Shown here: positions 40,411-50,520 of the stretch, piece by piece
Layout of the letters: each line of letters opens with the position of its first letter
Position numbering within the stretch: position 1 is the first letter of the stretch
Source: Thiomicrospira microaerophila
GTDB lineage: Bacteria > Pseudomonadota > Gammaproteobacteria > Thiomicrospirales > Thiomicrospiraceae
Reading direction: 5' to 3'
Assembly: GCF_000934765.1 (NCBI RefSeq)
Contig: NZ_JYNN01000003.1
Location: 99,709 to 163,708 of the forward strand
DNA length: 64,000 nucleotides
Translations under genes and position numbers: made by a program
Notes under the pieces: model-generated
Told to the model about the DNA's origin: nothing
Databases searched by the model: none
Seen by the model: only the letters and a program-made list of their open reading frames with translations

Positions 40411-41250
40411 CTACTTTCTGGGCAATTCATATTCAGGAGGGATACGTTGACGTGCGATTTCAATCGCTAGATTAGGCGATACACCGTTTGCATAAGCATG
40501 CAAATAAGCCGCCACCATTTCAAGCAATGCTTTTTCTTGGCGATTCATTACCTCGAGAAAATGCGTAAACGGCGCCACAAACGCAAACGCCAAGAAAATA
40601 CCCATCAGCGTTCCCACTAAAGCCGCTCCAACAGATTGCCCGATTAACCCCACATCCATCTCACCACCGAGCAAGGTCATCGTCATGATAACCCCCATAA
40701 TCGCCGCAATTATCCCAAAACCTGGCATCCAATCCGCGATTTTACCTGTTGCCCTAGGCACCTCCATCAAAGAGTTATAGATGCCATCGATTTGGTCTAA
40801 CAAATGGCCTTCAAAATCTTGACTCTGAGGCGGGTTAAGCAACAAATAACTAAAGTTATCAACAATAAATTTCTTTAAAATACGATGCTTTAGCACCTTG
40901 GGATACTTACGAAAGATAGGACTCGCATCAGGTGTAAGCACATGCTTTTCAAGCGCCAGCATACCGCTTGCACGCCCCAATCGGACCAATTCATCCAAAA
41001 CAGCAAGCGTATCGCCATAGATTTTCTTGTTAACCCGCTCACCGCCAAAAATGCGTCCAACACTGGTAATCGTTGCCATCCAGACATAGACTGGCGCCGA
41101 CAACAAAAAAGCCCCTAACGCAATACCTAAAATAACAACCAACTCAGCTGGATGCCATATCGCAGCTAGGTTGCCACCCATTAACAAAAAACCACCTAAA
41201 AAGCTAAGCAGAATTACAATAATGCCAAAGGGCTTAGTTAATGTCGTCAT
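40411..41250 (-). CDS. motA: Flagellar motor stator protein MotA
   Basis: The four-helix stator subunit that pushes on the rotor, 279 residues. Helices near 7-25 and 32-52 precede the large cytoplasmic loop (about 60-165), which holds the charged segment LVRLGRASGMLALEKHVL. Helices three and four are in MPGFGIIAAIMGVIMTM and GAALVGTLMGIFLAFAFVAP. It is the first gene of motAB and lies 24 bp after parC. Confidence 0.92.
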   Translation of the reverse strand: MTTLTKPFGIIVILLSFLGGFLLMGGNLAAIWHPAELVVILGIALGAFLLSAPVYVWMATITSVGRIFGGERVNKKIYGDTLAVLDELVRLGRASGMLALEKHVLTPDASPIFRKYPKVLKHRILKKFIVDNFSYLLLNPPQSQDFEGHLLDQIDGIYNSLMEVPRATGKIADWMPGFGIIAAIMGVIMTMTLLGGEMDVGLIGQSVGAALVGTLMGIFLAFAFVAPFTHFLEVMNRQEKALLEMVAAYLHAYANGVSPNLAIEIARQRIPPEYELPRK

Positions 41251-41274
41251 GTATTTATTTCACATTATTCATTT

Positions 41275-43503
41275 TTAATCAGCCACTCGTATCAAGGTTA
41301 CTTTCTTTAATGTTCTAGGCAAAGTAACACCGCGCTTTGCTCTTTCTGACAAGGCCTCCGCTAACGCGGCTGGACTAAAGCTTTTTACATAATCACCCGC
41401 AACCAATTCAAGTTTAGCTGTGGTTGCGCAGCTAAACACCGCATTGACCTGCTCCCCCTTAGGCAACTGAATTAACTTATTGCCCTTACCTTTTGCCAGT
41501 TCCGGCAAGGATTGAGCAGGAAAAACCAACAATCTCGGTTCAGAAGTCACCACAACAATCCAACCCTGCTCAACCCACTTACAAGGCATCAACACCCGCG
41601 ACTCCTTCGCCAATGATATCAATAACTTACCTGATTTTGTTTTCGACAACAGATTATTGAATCCAGTGACAAACCCATAACCTGTGCTCGAGGCCAGTAA
41701 AACCTTATCAAGACTTTCACCGATATACAATTGCTCAACGCGCGCACCGGCGGGCAAACTGAGTCGTCCAGATAAAGGCTCACCATGACTCCTCGCCGAT
41801 GGCAAACTATGCCCTGGCAAACTATAAGTGCGCCCTGTTGAGTCGAAAAACACCGCTGTCTGTCGGCTATGACCTAAAACCTGAGCCAAAAATGCATCAC
41901 CGGATTTGTAGCTTAACTGCCGTCCATCCGTATCATGCCCTTTCGCGGCACGCACCCAACCGTTTTCTGACAACACCACCGTGATAGGTTCAGAAGGGAG
42001 TAAATCTTGCTCACTCATCGCCTGTGCCGCCTTTACCGTGACTAAAGGCGAACGTCGCGCATCACCAAACAAACGCGCATCCTCAAGTAACTCTTTTTTA
42101 ACCAAAGTCTTAAGCCGCGCTTCACTTGACAATAAACGTTCAAGCTTTTTACGTTCCGCATCAAGCGCCTCTTGCTCAGCACGAATTTTCACCTCTTCCA
42201 GCTTCGCAAGATGACGTAACTTCAGCTCTAAAATCGACTCCGCTTGCATGTCACTAAGCGCAAAACGTGCCATCAATACCGGTTTAGGCTTATCTTCGCT
42301 ACGAATAATCGCAATCACTTCATCAATATTCAAAAAAGCAATTAATAAGCCATCTAAAATATGTAAACGGGCCAACACCTTATCAAGCCGATGCTGTAAA
42401 CGTCGACGCACCGTTTCTATGCGATAAACCAACCACTCCGTTAACAAGGTTCGCAGGTTTTTCACCTGTGGGCGCCCATTTAAGCCTATTACATTTAGAT
42501 TCACCCGGTAACTGCGTTCTAAATCTGTGGTAGCAAATAAATGACGCAGGGTAGCGTCAATATCAACGCGCTTAGAGCGCATCTCAATCACCAGTCGAGC
42601 GGGGTTTTCATGGTCCGATTCATCACGTAAATCCACGACCATAGGTAATTTTTTCGCACGCATCTGCGTAGCGATCTGCTCCAATACCTTTGCACCCGAC
42701 ACCTGAAACGGCAGCGCATTAATCACGACATTCACCCCGTCCTCAACCTCATAAGCCGCACGTTGACGAAGCGAACCATGCCCTGTTTTATAAATTTGAG
42801 CAATGTCATCCAACGGCGTAATAATCAGCGCTTGATTCGGATAGTCCGGCCCTGGCACCAACTCAAACAGCGCTTCATCCGTCAAGGTCGGTCGGTCGAT
42901 CAAGGCCACACAGGCATCAATAATTTCGACCAAGTTGTGTGGCGGAATATCGGTCGCCATACCCACAGCAATGCCTGAGGTACCATTTAACAAAATGTGC
43001 GGCACACGCGAAGGCAACACCTGAGGTTCAGATAACGAACCATCAAAATTAGGCACCCAGTCAACCGTTCCCAACCCAACTTCATCCAGTAACAATGCCG
43101 AAAATTTTGAGAGCTTTGATTCCGTGTAACGCATCGCCGCAAAGGACTTGGGGTCATCCATCGACCCCCAATTACCCTGCCCATCGACCAAAGGATAGCG
43201 GAAAGAAAAATCCTGTGCCATTAACACCATCGCTTCGTAACAAGCACTATCCCCATGCGGATGAAACTTACCCAGCACGTCACCCACCGTCCTGGCTGAT
43301 TTTTTATATTTTGCCGAAGCCTTTAATCCCAACTCTGACATGGCATAAATAATGCGACGTTGTACCGGTTTGAGACCATCGCCAATATGCGGTAACGCTC
43401 TATCAAGGATGACGTACATGGCATAGTCAAGATAGGCTTTTTCAGTGAAGCGAGCAACGCTTTGTTGCTCGATCCCTTCATAATTGATGATTTCCTGAGA
43501 CAC
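41275..43503 (-). CDS. parC: DNA topoisomerase IV subunit A
   Basis: The DNA-cleaving subunit of topoisomerase IV, which unlinks daughter chromosomes. The protein has 742 residues. The catalytic tyrosine is Y126 in [10 protein letters not shown]. The quinolone-determining region [13 protein letters not shown] has Ser at 86 and Glu at 90, the usual sensitive residues. The coiled coil and C-terminal beta-pinwheel follow. The length and the lack of a GyrA box favour ParC over GyrA. parE is not in the window. Confidence 0.95.
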   Translation of the reverse strand: MSQEIINYEGIEQQSVARFTEKAYLDYAMYVILDRALPHIGDGLKPVQRRIIYAMSELGLKASAKYKKSARTVGDVLGKFHPHGDSACYEAMVLMAQDFSFRYPLVDGQGNWGSMDDPKSFAAMRYTESKLSKFSALLLDEVGLGTVDWVPNFDGSLSEPQVLPSRVPHILLNGTSGIAVGMATDIPPHNLVEIIDACVALIDRPTLTDEALFELVPGPDYPNQALIITPLDDIAQIYKTGHGSLRQRAAYEVEDGVNVVINALPFQVSGAKVLEQIATQMRAKKLPMVVDLRDESDHENPARLVIEMRSKRVDIDATLRHLFATTDLERSYRVNLNVIGLNGRPQVKNLRTLLTEWLVYRIETVRRRLQHRLDKVLARLHILDGLLIAFLNIDEVIAIIRSEDKPKPVLMARFALSDMQAESILELKLRHLAKLEEVKIRAEQEALDAERKKLERLLSSEARLKTLVKKELLEDARLFGDARRSPLVTVKAAQAMSEQDLLPSEPITVVLSENGWVRAAKGHDTDGRQLSYKSGDAFLAQVLGHSRQTAVFFDSTGRTYSLPGHSLPSARSHGEPLSGRLSLPAGARVEQLYIGESLDKVLLASSTGYGFVTGFNNLLSKTKSGKLLISLAKESRVLMPCKWVEQGWIVVVTSEPRLLVFPAQSLPELAKGKGNKLIQLPKGEQVNAVFSCATTAKLELVAGDYVKSFSPAALAEALSERAKRGVTLPRTLKKVTLIRVAD

Positions 43504-43516
43504 GCTAATCCTTTTA

Positions 43517-43798
43517 TTAATCTTTTGCGATCTTACCTAGTGCACAGCTTACCAATGATTTTGCTTTTGCGCCAACAGATTCAAGTCCATCCACACTCCC
43601 TTTTTCAGGGTAACCTAACTTGGCCAGCCGATACTTTACCTCCTCAACCAGACTAGGCGGTTGTATTACAAAGTCAACCGTGCTTTTTTCAACATCTACT
43701 CTGACATCGCTTACACCCTTTAATGCGCTTATTTTTGATAGAATAGTATGTGCACAACCGCCACATTTTATATTTTCAACATAAAGTGTATGCTGCAT
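43517..43798 (-). CDS. Heavy-metal-associated (HMA) domain protein
   Basis: The 93-residue protein has an HMA ferredoxin-like fold: [20 protein letters not shown] gives the metal-binding CxxC at about residues 12-15, then [15 protein letters not shown] and [12 protein letters not shown]-terminal extension of about 30 residues with one more cysteine goes beyond the usual 65-70 residue copper chaperone. No copper ATPase is adjacent; parC lies 13 bp downstream. A role in copper handling is possible but not shown. Confidence 0.8.
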   Translation of the reverse strand: MQHTLYVENIKCGGCAHTILSKISALKGVSDVRVDVEKSTVDFVIQPPSLVEEVKYRLAKLGYPEKGSVDGLESVGAKAKSLVSCALGKIAKD

Positions 43799-43833
43799 AT
43801 CTTCACCCCTAACAATTAAATTTGGAACCCAAA

Positions 43834-44175
43834 ATGAACCATAGCCTTATGGGCGCAGACAAAAGACGCGCGAAACGAGCCAACCTAGACAAACAAGCGA
43901 CGATGCTTATCGAGCAAAAACAGCTGAGCGTTCGAGTGGTCAATATCTCCACGATCGGACTAGGCATTATTAGTCCAATACAACTTGAAGCTCAAACATA
44001 CATAGCTATTCGCCTTGAACTGCTGCTAAATAACCAACAGATCCCACTTCATCTCGCGGGCCACGTTGTTCACACAACGGCAGTACAAACCCAATTTCTG
44101 GTAGGTATCGAGCTTGATAAGCCTAGCGAGTACTGCCAACGCATCATACATCAATATGTAACACAACACCGCTAA
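43834..44175 (+). CDS. PilZ-domain protein (possible c-di-GMP receptor)
   Basis: The 113-residue protein has a single PilZ domain. The N-terminal arginine motif is visible in RRAKRANLDKQA, and the second motif in VVNISTIGLGI corresponds to the D/NxSxxG c-di-GMP-binding consensus. I chose the ATG at 43834, preceded by TTTGGAACCC; a TTG four codons earlier is in frame. It sits near motAB, so a role in motility control is plausible but inferred. Confidence 0.8.
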   Translation: MNHSLMGADKRRAKRANLDKQATMLIEQKQLSVRVVNISTIGLGIISPIQLEAQTYIAIRLELLLNNQQIPLHLAGHVVHTTAVQTQFLVGIELDKPSEYCQRIIHQYVTQHR

Positions 44176-44176
44176 G

Positions 44177-44761
44177 CTAAAGCTGTTTTTGCTTTGCACG
44201 GCCCAACCAGGTCTTAGTACTTTTGTCAAGCTTACCTGCTGCATTCGGTTTTATTTTTTTAACCGGCTTTTGCAATAACAAATTATTTGGGAACACGAGA
44301 ATATCTTGCTGACTATCTTTAAGGTGTATTTGAAACAAACCAATTTCAACCAACTCACCCTTCACCGAATTTACACCATCAATGATTTCTATTGTATCGC
44401 CCACTTTTGCAGGAAAGTTAAAAAATACAATCACACCCGATGTCAAATTACTCAAAATAGACCATTGGGCAAATAAGGCAACACCCAGTACCGCCAGCAC
44501 AGAAGTTGTAACAACCCAAAGCCCTTTATAATCCACACCCCAAACCATCGAAATGGCAAAAACCAACACAACCGATAAAATAATTTTAAACAGCCAGACA
44601 ACCTGCTCAACCCTATTTTTGTGTTTTTTATGCTCCGATGCCCAGTCACGTATCAGCGACGAGGTAATGCGAAGTATAAAAAAATAACCCAACACCACCA
44701 AAAGCGTTAAAAACGATTGAATTAACCAACGATACTCAATCAACATTGAATTTTCAGACAT
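44177..44761 (-). CDS. Small MscS-family mechanosensitive channel-like protein
   Basis: The 194-residue protein has three hydrophobic segments (about 8-30, 57-78 and 84-105), then an MscS-type beta domain, FPAKVGDTIEIIDGV to ILVFPNNLLLQKPVK. The glycine/alanine-rich pore helix region reads LAVLGVALFAQWSILSNLTS. It lacks the large periplasmic and C-terminal cytoplasmic domains of longer relatives. I chose the ATG at 44761 over a TTG at 44776. It converges on the PilZ gene with one base between the stops. Confidence 0.78.
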   Translation of the reverse strand: MSENSMLIEYRWLIQSFLTLLVVLGYFFILRITSSLIRDWASEHKKHKNRVEQVVWLFKIILSVVLVFAISMVWGVDYKGLWVVTTSVLAVLGVALFAQWSILSNLTSGVIVFFNFPAKVGDTIEIIDGVNSVKGELVEIGLFQIHLKDSQQDILVFPNNLLLQKPVKKIKPNAAGKLDKSTKTWLGRAKQKQL

Positions 44762-44842
44762 GATTTCGTTTTCCAAACACCTAAGTACCTGTGGGACAAA
44801 AGCCAGACTTTTTCACTTCGACCGGTTTAGTCCGACAGTCTC

Positions 44843-45235
44843 CTAGTAAGATTGTTGAAGATAATCCTTAAAAGCCGCAAGCTCCTCTTTAATTATCTGT
44901 ATTTCATGGTCATTTGCAACACAAAAGCGAGAAGAAAGCGTTTTGACAGGTGGCGTTAGATCTTGTGAACGGGATGTAGTTTGTGACAAACGTGCTTTGG
45001 CGCCCGAAATAGTAAACCCTTGATCATGCAACAGCGTTTTAATTTCAAGCAATAAAACCAAATCTTCTTTTTGATAGTAACGCCGACCCCGGCGCTTATT
45101 CGGATTAAGTTGTGGAAACACCTGTTCCCAATAACGCAGCACGTGGGACTTAAGCTGACACATTTCACTCACTTCACCAATCGTGTAGTATTTCTTGTCA
45201 GGGATATCCAGATCCCACGGCGGCACATTAACCAT
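44843..45235 (-). CDS. MerR-family transcriptional regulator
   Basis: The 130-residue protein has an N-terminal winged helix, KKYYTIGEVSEMCQLKSHVL, followed by RYWEQVFPQLNPNKRRGRR and YYQKEDLVLLLEIKTLL. The C-terminal part is a coiled coil. There is no effector-binding domain or metal-binding cysteine pattern. It directly follows ihfA, a linkage seen across gammaproteobacteria, but the target genes are not known to me. Confidence 0.85.
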   Translation of the reverse strand: MVNVPPWDLDIPDKKYYTIGEVSEMCQLKSHVLRYWEQVFPQLNPNKRRGRRYYQKEDLVLLLEIKTLLHDQGFTISGAKARLSQTTSRSQDLTPPVKTLSSRFCVANDHEIQIIKEELAAFKDYLQQSY

Positions 45236-45240
45236 CTTAA

Positions 45241-45531
45241 CTATTCACGGCTATCCACTTGCGCTCGAAGCTTTTGGCCAGGTTTAAAGGTTACCACACG
45301 TCTAGCCATAATCGGCACTTCCTCACCTGTTCTCGGGTTACGCCCTGGGCGCGAATTTTTATCACGCAACTCAAAATTTCCAAACCCAGAAATTTTAACG
45401 CATTCGCCGCCCACTAAAACATCAATCATTTCTTCAAAAAACTGTTCCACCAAATCTTTCGATTCGCGTTTATTAAAGCCGTATTTATCAGATAAGGTTT
45501 CTGAAATTTCTGCCTTGGTTAGGGTTGCCAT
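45241..45531 (-). CDS. ihfA: Integration host factor subunit alpha
   Basis: A DNA-bending nucleoid protein that works as a heterodimer with IhfB. From the ATG at 45531 it has 96 residues ([18 protein letters not shown]). The DNA-clamping arm is [20 protein letters not shown] with the intercalating proline. The frame extends six codons farther upstream, but the chosen start has GGAAAT before it. It follows pheT, the conserved place. Confidence 0.95.
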   Translation of the reverse strand: MATLTKAEISETLSDKYGFNKRESKDLVEQFFEEMIDVLVGGECVKISGFGNFELRDKNSRPGRNPRTGEEVPIMARRVVTFKPGQKLRAQVDSRE

Positions 45532-45571
45532 TACTCGATTTCCTTTCACTATTTAATGTTTAATTCTAACA

Positions 45572-47950
45572 CTATCGCAACTGTGCATTAAGTGTTTGCT
45601 TGACGTTCTGAACAATCGCATCAATCAAGCTATCGACTTCATCATCTAACAAGGTGCGATCATGATGTTGAATTCTTAAGCTTAATGCGACACTCTTGTG
45701 CGTTTCCAATACACCTTGACCTTGATAAATATCAAAAACCTGCACGTCCTGCAACAAACCGCCTTCATGATGACGAATACAATCCACTAAAGATTTAACC
45801 GGCATGCTCCGCTCAACAACAAAGGCCAAGTCACGCTGCACCTCTGGGAACTTTGAAATCCCGGTCACCTTTGGCACCTGCATGGTTAACAAGCTATCCA
45901 TAAAGATTTGAAACATAAATACGCCGCCATTGACACCAAATGGCTTTTGCCATTGTGGGTGCAGTTGGCCCATGATGCCAATAGGCTGATCACCCAGCAT
46001 AATCGCGGCACACTGACCAGGGTGAAACTCCGGTGACTGACTTGCTTCGAAATGCACACGTCCATGCAGATGACTCATCGCCAATAGATTTTCAACATCA
46101 CCTTTCAAGTCATAAAAATCAACCTTACGCGCCGCATCCGCCCAGCCAGCAGGGTAAACATCGCCCGCGATTAACCCACCTATCACCGCCGTCTGCTGTA
46201 TTTGCTCACCTTCTAAACTAAACGTCAAACCTGTTTCAAAAATACGCACACGATTCTGTTGACGTTTTTGGTTATAACCAAGCGTTTGCAACAAGCCTGG
46301 AAATAACGACGTACGCATCGCTTTCATGTCCTCAGAAATTGGATTTTTCAACAATACATACGGAATTTCGGGGGAAAGTTTTTGTAAGGCGGCCTCTTCA
46401 ACAAACGAATAGGTAATGACCTCCTGATAACCCCGTTGCAACATCGCCTGTCGAAGCATATGCGTGTCCTGCTCTGACTCCGGTAAAGCTTTTAAACTTA
46501 ATGGCATCCCGACTTGACTATCGGGTAAATTGTTATAACCGTAAATACGCGCGACTTCTTCAATCAAATCAACTTCGATTTGCATATCAAAACGATAAGA
46601 AGGCGCCTGTACCTGCCAGCCTTCAGCCACGTCGCTCACCTGACAGCCTAAACGGCTTAGTACATCGCGCACAAAACCCTCTTCAATCGATGCGCCTAAC
46701 AATTGGTGTAAGCGTTGACGACGCAACAAAATCTCGGCCGCTTCTGGCATCGCGTCATCATTCACTACTTGCACCCAATCAGAAATCTGGCCGCCGGCAA
46801 TCTCAGTAAATAACTGCAATGCACGCGATAATGCACGCTCAGGCAACAACGGATCCACCCCACGTTCAAAACGGTGAGACGAATCCGTATGCAAACCATA
46901 TTGACGCGCCTTACCAACAATCGCCAAAGGTGAAAAGTGCGCACACTCAAAAAACAAACGAGAGGTATCATCGCTCACCGATGTTGACAGTCCGCCCATC
47001 ACACCCGCCAACGCAATCGCACCCGAATCATCAGCAATCACTAACGTTTGCGCATTAAGTTTTAATGCTTTCTCATCCAGGGTGACAAGCGATTCATTTT
47101 CTTTTGCATGGCGAACTTGCAGCGTTCCAACTAATTTATCGGCATCAAACGCATGCATAGGCTGGCCTAATTCCAATAGCACATAATTGGTGATATCGAC
47201 CGTCAAACTAATCGCACGCACACCCGAACGCGCTAAACGACGCACCATCCAATCCGGTGTTTGTGCAGTTTTATCATACCCCTCAACCACGCAACCTAAA
47301 TATTTAGGACAAGCCTGAGAATCTACAACCTCAACCGCTTGTGGGCAAACACCTTGTGTTGAAACACTTTTTAACTCAAAGGGTTGCTTAAACGCCGCTC
47401 CGCTAACTAGCGCCACTTCACGCGCTAAACCTTCGACACTCAAACAATCTGCACGATTAGGTGTCAAATCAACATCAATCATCACATCATCGAGCTGTAA
47501 ATAGTCACGAATAGCCACACCAATCGGCGCATCCTCCGCTAAGACCATTAAGCCATCATAATCCTGCTCTAAACCTATCTCTGTACCCGAGCACAGCATC
47601 CCAGAGGAGGCAACACCACGCAACTTCGCCTTTTTAATTTTAAAATCACCCGGCAATTTAGCACCGACCAACGCACAAGGCACTTTCATCCCAACCACGA
47701 CATTGGGCGCACCACACACAATTTGTAACGGCGCATCCGCCCCGACATCCACCTGTGTGACGTTTAACTTTTCAGCATCAGGGTGCTTTTCAACCTGCAC
47801 AACCTGGGCAACCACCACCCCACTAAAAGCAGGCGCAACGAGCTCAACATCATCAACCTCTAGTCCGGCAAGGCTTAATGCCTCCGACAACATCACTGTA
47901 TCCCAATCTGGATTGACCCACGTTCTTAACCACTGTTCACTTACTTTCAT
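45572..47950 (-). CDS. pheT: Phenylalanyl-tRNA synthetase beta subunit
   Basis: The large subunit of PheRS, which recognises tRNA-Phe and edits mischarged tyrosine. From ATG 47950 ([14 protein letters not shown]) the product has 792 residues. A tRNA-binding OB domain lies at about 40-145 ([18 protein letters not shown]), then B3/B4 and B5 domains, and the C-terminal anticodon-binding domain ends the protein ([13 protein letters not shown]). A TTG at 47965 is in frame but less likely. It is separated from pheS by a spacer holding a palindrome. Confidence 0.96.
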   Translation of the reverse strand: MKVSEQWLRTWVNPDWDTVMLSEALSLAGLEVDDVELVAPAFSGVVVAQVVQVEKHPDAEKLNVTQVDVGADAPLQIVCGAPNVVVGMKVPCALVGAKLPGDFKIKKAKLRGVASSGMLCSGTEIGLEQDYDGLMVLAEDAPIGVAIRDYLQLDDVMIDVDLTPNRADCLSVEGLAREVALVSGAAFKQPFELKSVSTQGVCPQAVEVVDSQACPKYLGCVVEGYDKTAQTPDWMVRRLARSGVRAISLTVDITNYVLLELGQPMHAFDADKLVGTLQVRHAKENESLVTLDEKALKLNAQTLVIADDSGAIALAGVMGGLSTSVSDDTSRLFFECAHFSPLAIVGKARQYGLHTDSSHRFERGVDPLLPERALSRALQLFTEIAGGQISDWVQVVNDDAMPEAAEILLRRQRLHQLLGASIEEGFVRDVLSRLGCQVSDVAEGWQVQAPSYRFDMQIEVDLIEEVARIYGYNNLPDSQVGMPLSLKALPESEQDTHMLRQAMLQRGYQEVITYSFVEEAALQKLSPEIPYVLLKNPISEDMKAMRTSLFPGLLQTLGYNQKRQQNRVRIFETGLTFSLEGEQIQQTAVIGGLIAGDVYPAGWADAARKVDFYDLKGDVENLLAMSHLHGRVHFEASQSPEFHPGQCAAIMLGDQPIGIMGQLHPQWQKPFGVNGGVFMFQIFMDSLLTMQVPKVTGISKFPEVQRDLAFVVERSMPVKSLVDCIRHHEGGLLQDVQVFDIYQGQGVLETHKSVALSLRIQHHDRTLLDDEVDSLIDAIVQNVKQTLNAQLR

Positions 47951-47988
47951 TTTTGAATAACTCAATCATTTAGTCTAAATTTGGCACA

Positions 47989-48014
47989 AATCACAACCAG
48001 GCCTGGCTGTGATT
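47989..48014. repeat. 26-bp near-perfect palindrome with CCAGGCCTGG (copy 7)
   Basis: In the pheS-pheT spacer, arms of 13 nt read AATCACAACCAGG and CCTGGCTGTGATT, with a single mismatched pair. As RNA it would form a hairpin between the two synthetase genes. Confidence 0.9.
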
Positions 48015-48049
48015 GTAATAATTTTGGTGCACTGCTATCACTTCGTTCA

Positions 48050-49051
<1,002 letters not shown>

Positions 49052-49068
49052 TTATTCCTAGCTAGCTA

Positions 49069-49134
49069 AATAGTATTGATAAGCTGTTTGTGGTTTTACG
49101 AAATTTATGCAACAAACAGTTTAGCAATAGTATT
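49069..49134. repeat. Imperfect inverted repeat upstream of pheS
   Basis: Two 23-nt arms (49069-49091 and 49112-49134) match at 20 of 23 positions around a 20-nt spacer. It begins about 20 bp before the pheS start and reaches almost to the rplT terminator. It could be an attenuator-like RNA hairpin or a small mobile repeat. Confidence 0.7.
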
Positions 49135-49138
49135 TGAC

Positions 49139-49160
49139 AAAAAAGGGGCTTACGCCCCTT
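49139..49160 (-). terminator. Rho-independent terminator after rplT
   Basis: AAGGGGC and GCCCCTT (49143-49149 and 49154-49160) pair around TTAC and are followed by TTTTTT in the minus direction. Confidence 0.8.
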
Positions 49161-49183
49161 CCAAATCAAGGTAAAACTCGATA

Positions 49184-49540
49184 TTACGCTAAAGCAGCTT
49201 TTGCTTTTTCAGCGATGGTTGCAAAAGCAACAGCATCATGAACTGCAATATCAGACAATACTTTACGGTCAACCATTACACCCGCTTTGCTCAAACCATT
49301 AATAAAACGGCTATAAGTCATACCATTAATACGTGCTGCCGCATTGATACGCGCAATCCACAGACGACGGAATTGACGTTTTCTCTGACGACGGTCACGG
49401 TATGCATACTGACCTGCCTTAATAACAGCTTGGTTAGCCGTAGTAAATTGCTTGCGACGGGCACCGTAGTAACCTTTCGCGGCTTTCATTACTTTTTTGT
49501 GCGCTGCACGGGCCGTAACGCCTCTTTTAACTCTTGCCAT
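49184..49540 (-). CDS. rplT: 50S ribosomal protein L20
   Basis: It binds 23S rRNA early in 50S assembly and, in E. coli, represses rpmI-rplT translation. The 118-residue sequence opens [19 protein letters not shown], followed by [20 protein letters not shown], and is very basic, all typical. It lies 16 bp after rpmI and is followed by a strong terminator. Confidence 0.98.
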   Translation of the reverse strand: MARVKRGVTARAAHKKVMKAAKGYYGARRKQFTTANQAVIKAGQYAYRDRRQRKRQFRRLWIARINAAARINGMTYSRFINGLSKAGVMVDRKVLSDIAVHDAVAFATIAEKAKAALA

Positions 49541-49556
49541 GTTTCAAACTCCTTGA

Positions 49557-49754
49557 CTATAAGTACGGTAACATACGACGAACCATAGCCACATCGTGGT
49601 CATGGATCATGTTAGGCGCACGCAACTGACGCTTACGCTTGGTTGATTTTTTAGTCAGGATATGACGCAAGTGAGCTTGCTTACACTTGAAACGGCCTGA
49701 TCCAGTTTTTTTGAAGCGCTTAGCCGCGCCACTATGAGATTTAATTTTTGGCAT
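49557..49754 (-). CDS. rpmI: 50S ribosomal protein L35
   Basis: A small basic ribosomal protein of 65 residues. It starts [20 protein letters not shown] and ends with RMLPYL, like most L35 sequences. It sits between infC and rplT with a 183-bp leader upstream. Confidence 0.98.
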   Translation of the reverse strand: MPKIKSHSGAAKRFKKTGSGRFKCKQAHLRHILTKKSTKRKRQLRAPNMIHDHDVAMVRRMLPYL

Positions 49755-49937
49755 GTCAAACTCCGCATTTGGATAATTAACCAGTATGATTAAGTATCTG
49801 CCTTTTAAACAAACGACTACTTATATTAAGTAATCAGTCGGAACAACGAACAGCACTGAGGGAGCTGCACCAGTCAATACATCGCACTAAGACCATGTAG
49901 AGCCGATTGTTGTAGCGATAAACGATTGGATTAGAAT
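49755..49937 (-). promoter_or_regulatory. infC-rpmI spacer, possible L20 autoregulatory leader
   Basis: This 183-bp spacer has no gene. It holds a 9-bp stem (49815-49823 with 49827-49835) about 60 nt before rpmI. Spacers here are known to bind L20 in E. coli and Bacillus. That role is inferred from position; I have not traced a matching pseudoknot. Confidence 0.35.
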
Positions 49938-50495
49938 CTATTTACCTTTTTTTGTTGGCGCGATCATCATTTGCATCTGACGACCTTCCATCTTAGGTTC
50001 TTGTTCAACGGACGCAACGTCCTGAACATCCTCTTTGATACGATCCAACATCTTCATTCCCAGTTCCTTATGAGTAATCTCACGTCCACGAAACCAAATG
50101 GTTACTTTGACGCGATCACCCTGTTCTAGAAAACGCATCAGGTTGCGAAGCTTGACCTGATAGTCCCCATCCTCAGTTCCTGGGCGAAATTTCACTTCTT
50201 TAACTTGCACTTGCTTTTGATTTTTCTTCGCTTCGTGCTGTTTTTTCTGTTGCTGATAAACAAACTTACCATAGTCCATTATTCGGCAAACAGGAGGTTC
50301 TGCTTTCGCTGCAATCTCAACAAGATCAAGACCGACTTCTATGGCTTGGGCTAAAGCCTGTTTTGTTGGCACAACGCCAACTTGTTCACCGTCTTGATCA
50401 ATGAGTCGAACTTCTTTAGCCGTAATAGCCTCATTGATATTGTCTTTAGGTGCTTCTGGTTGTTGTGGTCTTGGACGACCTCTTCTTACAGCGAT
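49938..50495 (-). CDS. infC: Translation initiation factor IF-3, probable AUC start
   Basis: It keeps ribosomal subunits apart and checks start codons. The body is canonical: [20 protein letters not shown], then [21 protein letters not shown] and a C-terminal [13 protein letters not shown]. No ATG or GTG lies at a usable place. A Shine-Dalgarno GGAGGA (50503-50508) stands 7 nt before an in-frame ATC at 50495, giving 185 residues. A TTG at 50531 would lie inside thrS and upstream of this site. Non-AUG starts (usually AUU) are well known in infC and allow IF-3 to regulate itself. Confidence 0.88.
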   Translation of the reverse strand: MAVRRGRPRPQQPEAPKDNINEAITAKEVRLIDQDGEQVGVVPTKQALAQAIEVGLDLVEIAAKAEPPVCRIMDYGKFVYQQQKKQHEAKKNQKQVQVKEVKFRPGTEDGDYQVKLRNLMRFLEQGDRVKVTIWFRGREITHKELGMKMLDRIKEDVQDVASVEQEPKMEGRQMQMMIAPTKKGK

Positions 50496-50502
50496 AGTTT
50501 TA

Positions 50503-50508
50503 TCCTCC
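50503..50508 (-). promoter_or_regulatory. Shine-Dalgarno that fixes the infC start
   Basis: GGAGGA on the minus strand is 7 nt from the ATC codon at 50495 and lies between the thrS stop and infC. Confidence 0.75.
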
Positions 50509-50520
50509 GAACTAATTCTT

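Noticed and set aside
45071..45556. 161-codon plus-strand frame across ihfA and the MerR gene
   Set aside because: It lies opposite two well-supported genes and shows no domain or start site.
49238..49588. 116-codon plus-strand frame opposite rplT
   Set aside because: It is the shadow of an Arg/Lys-rich ribosomal protein.
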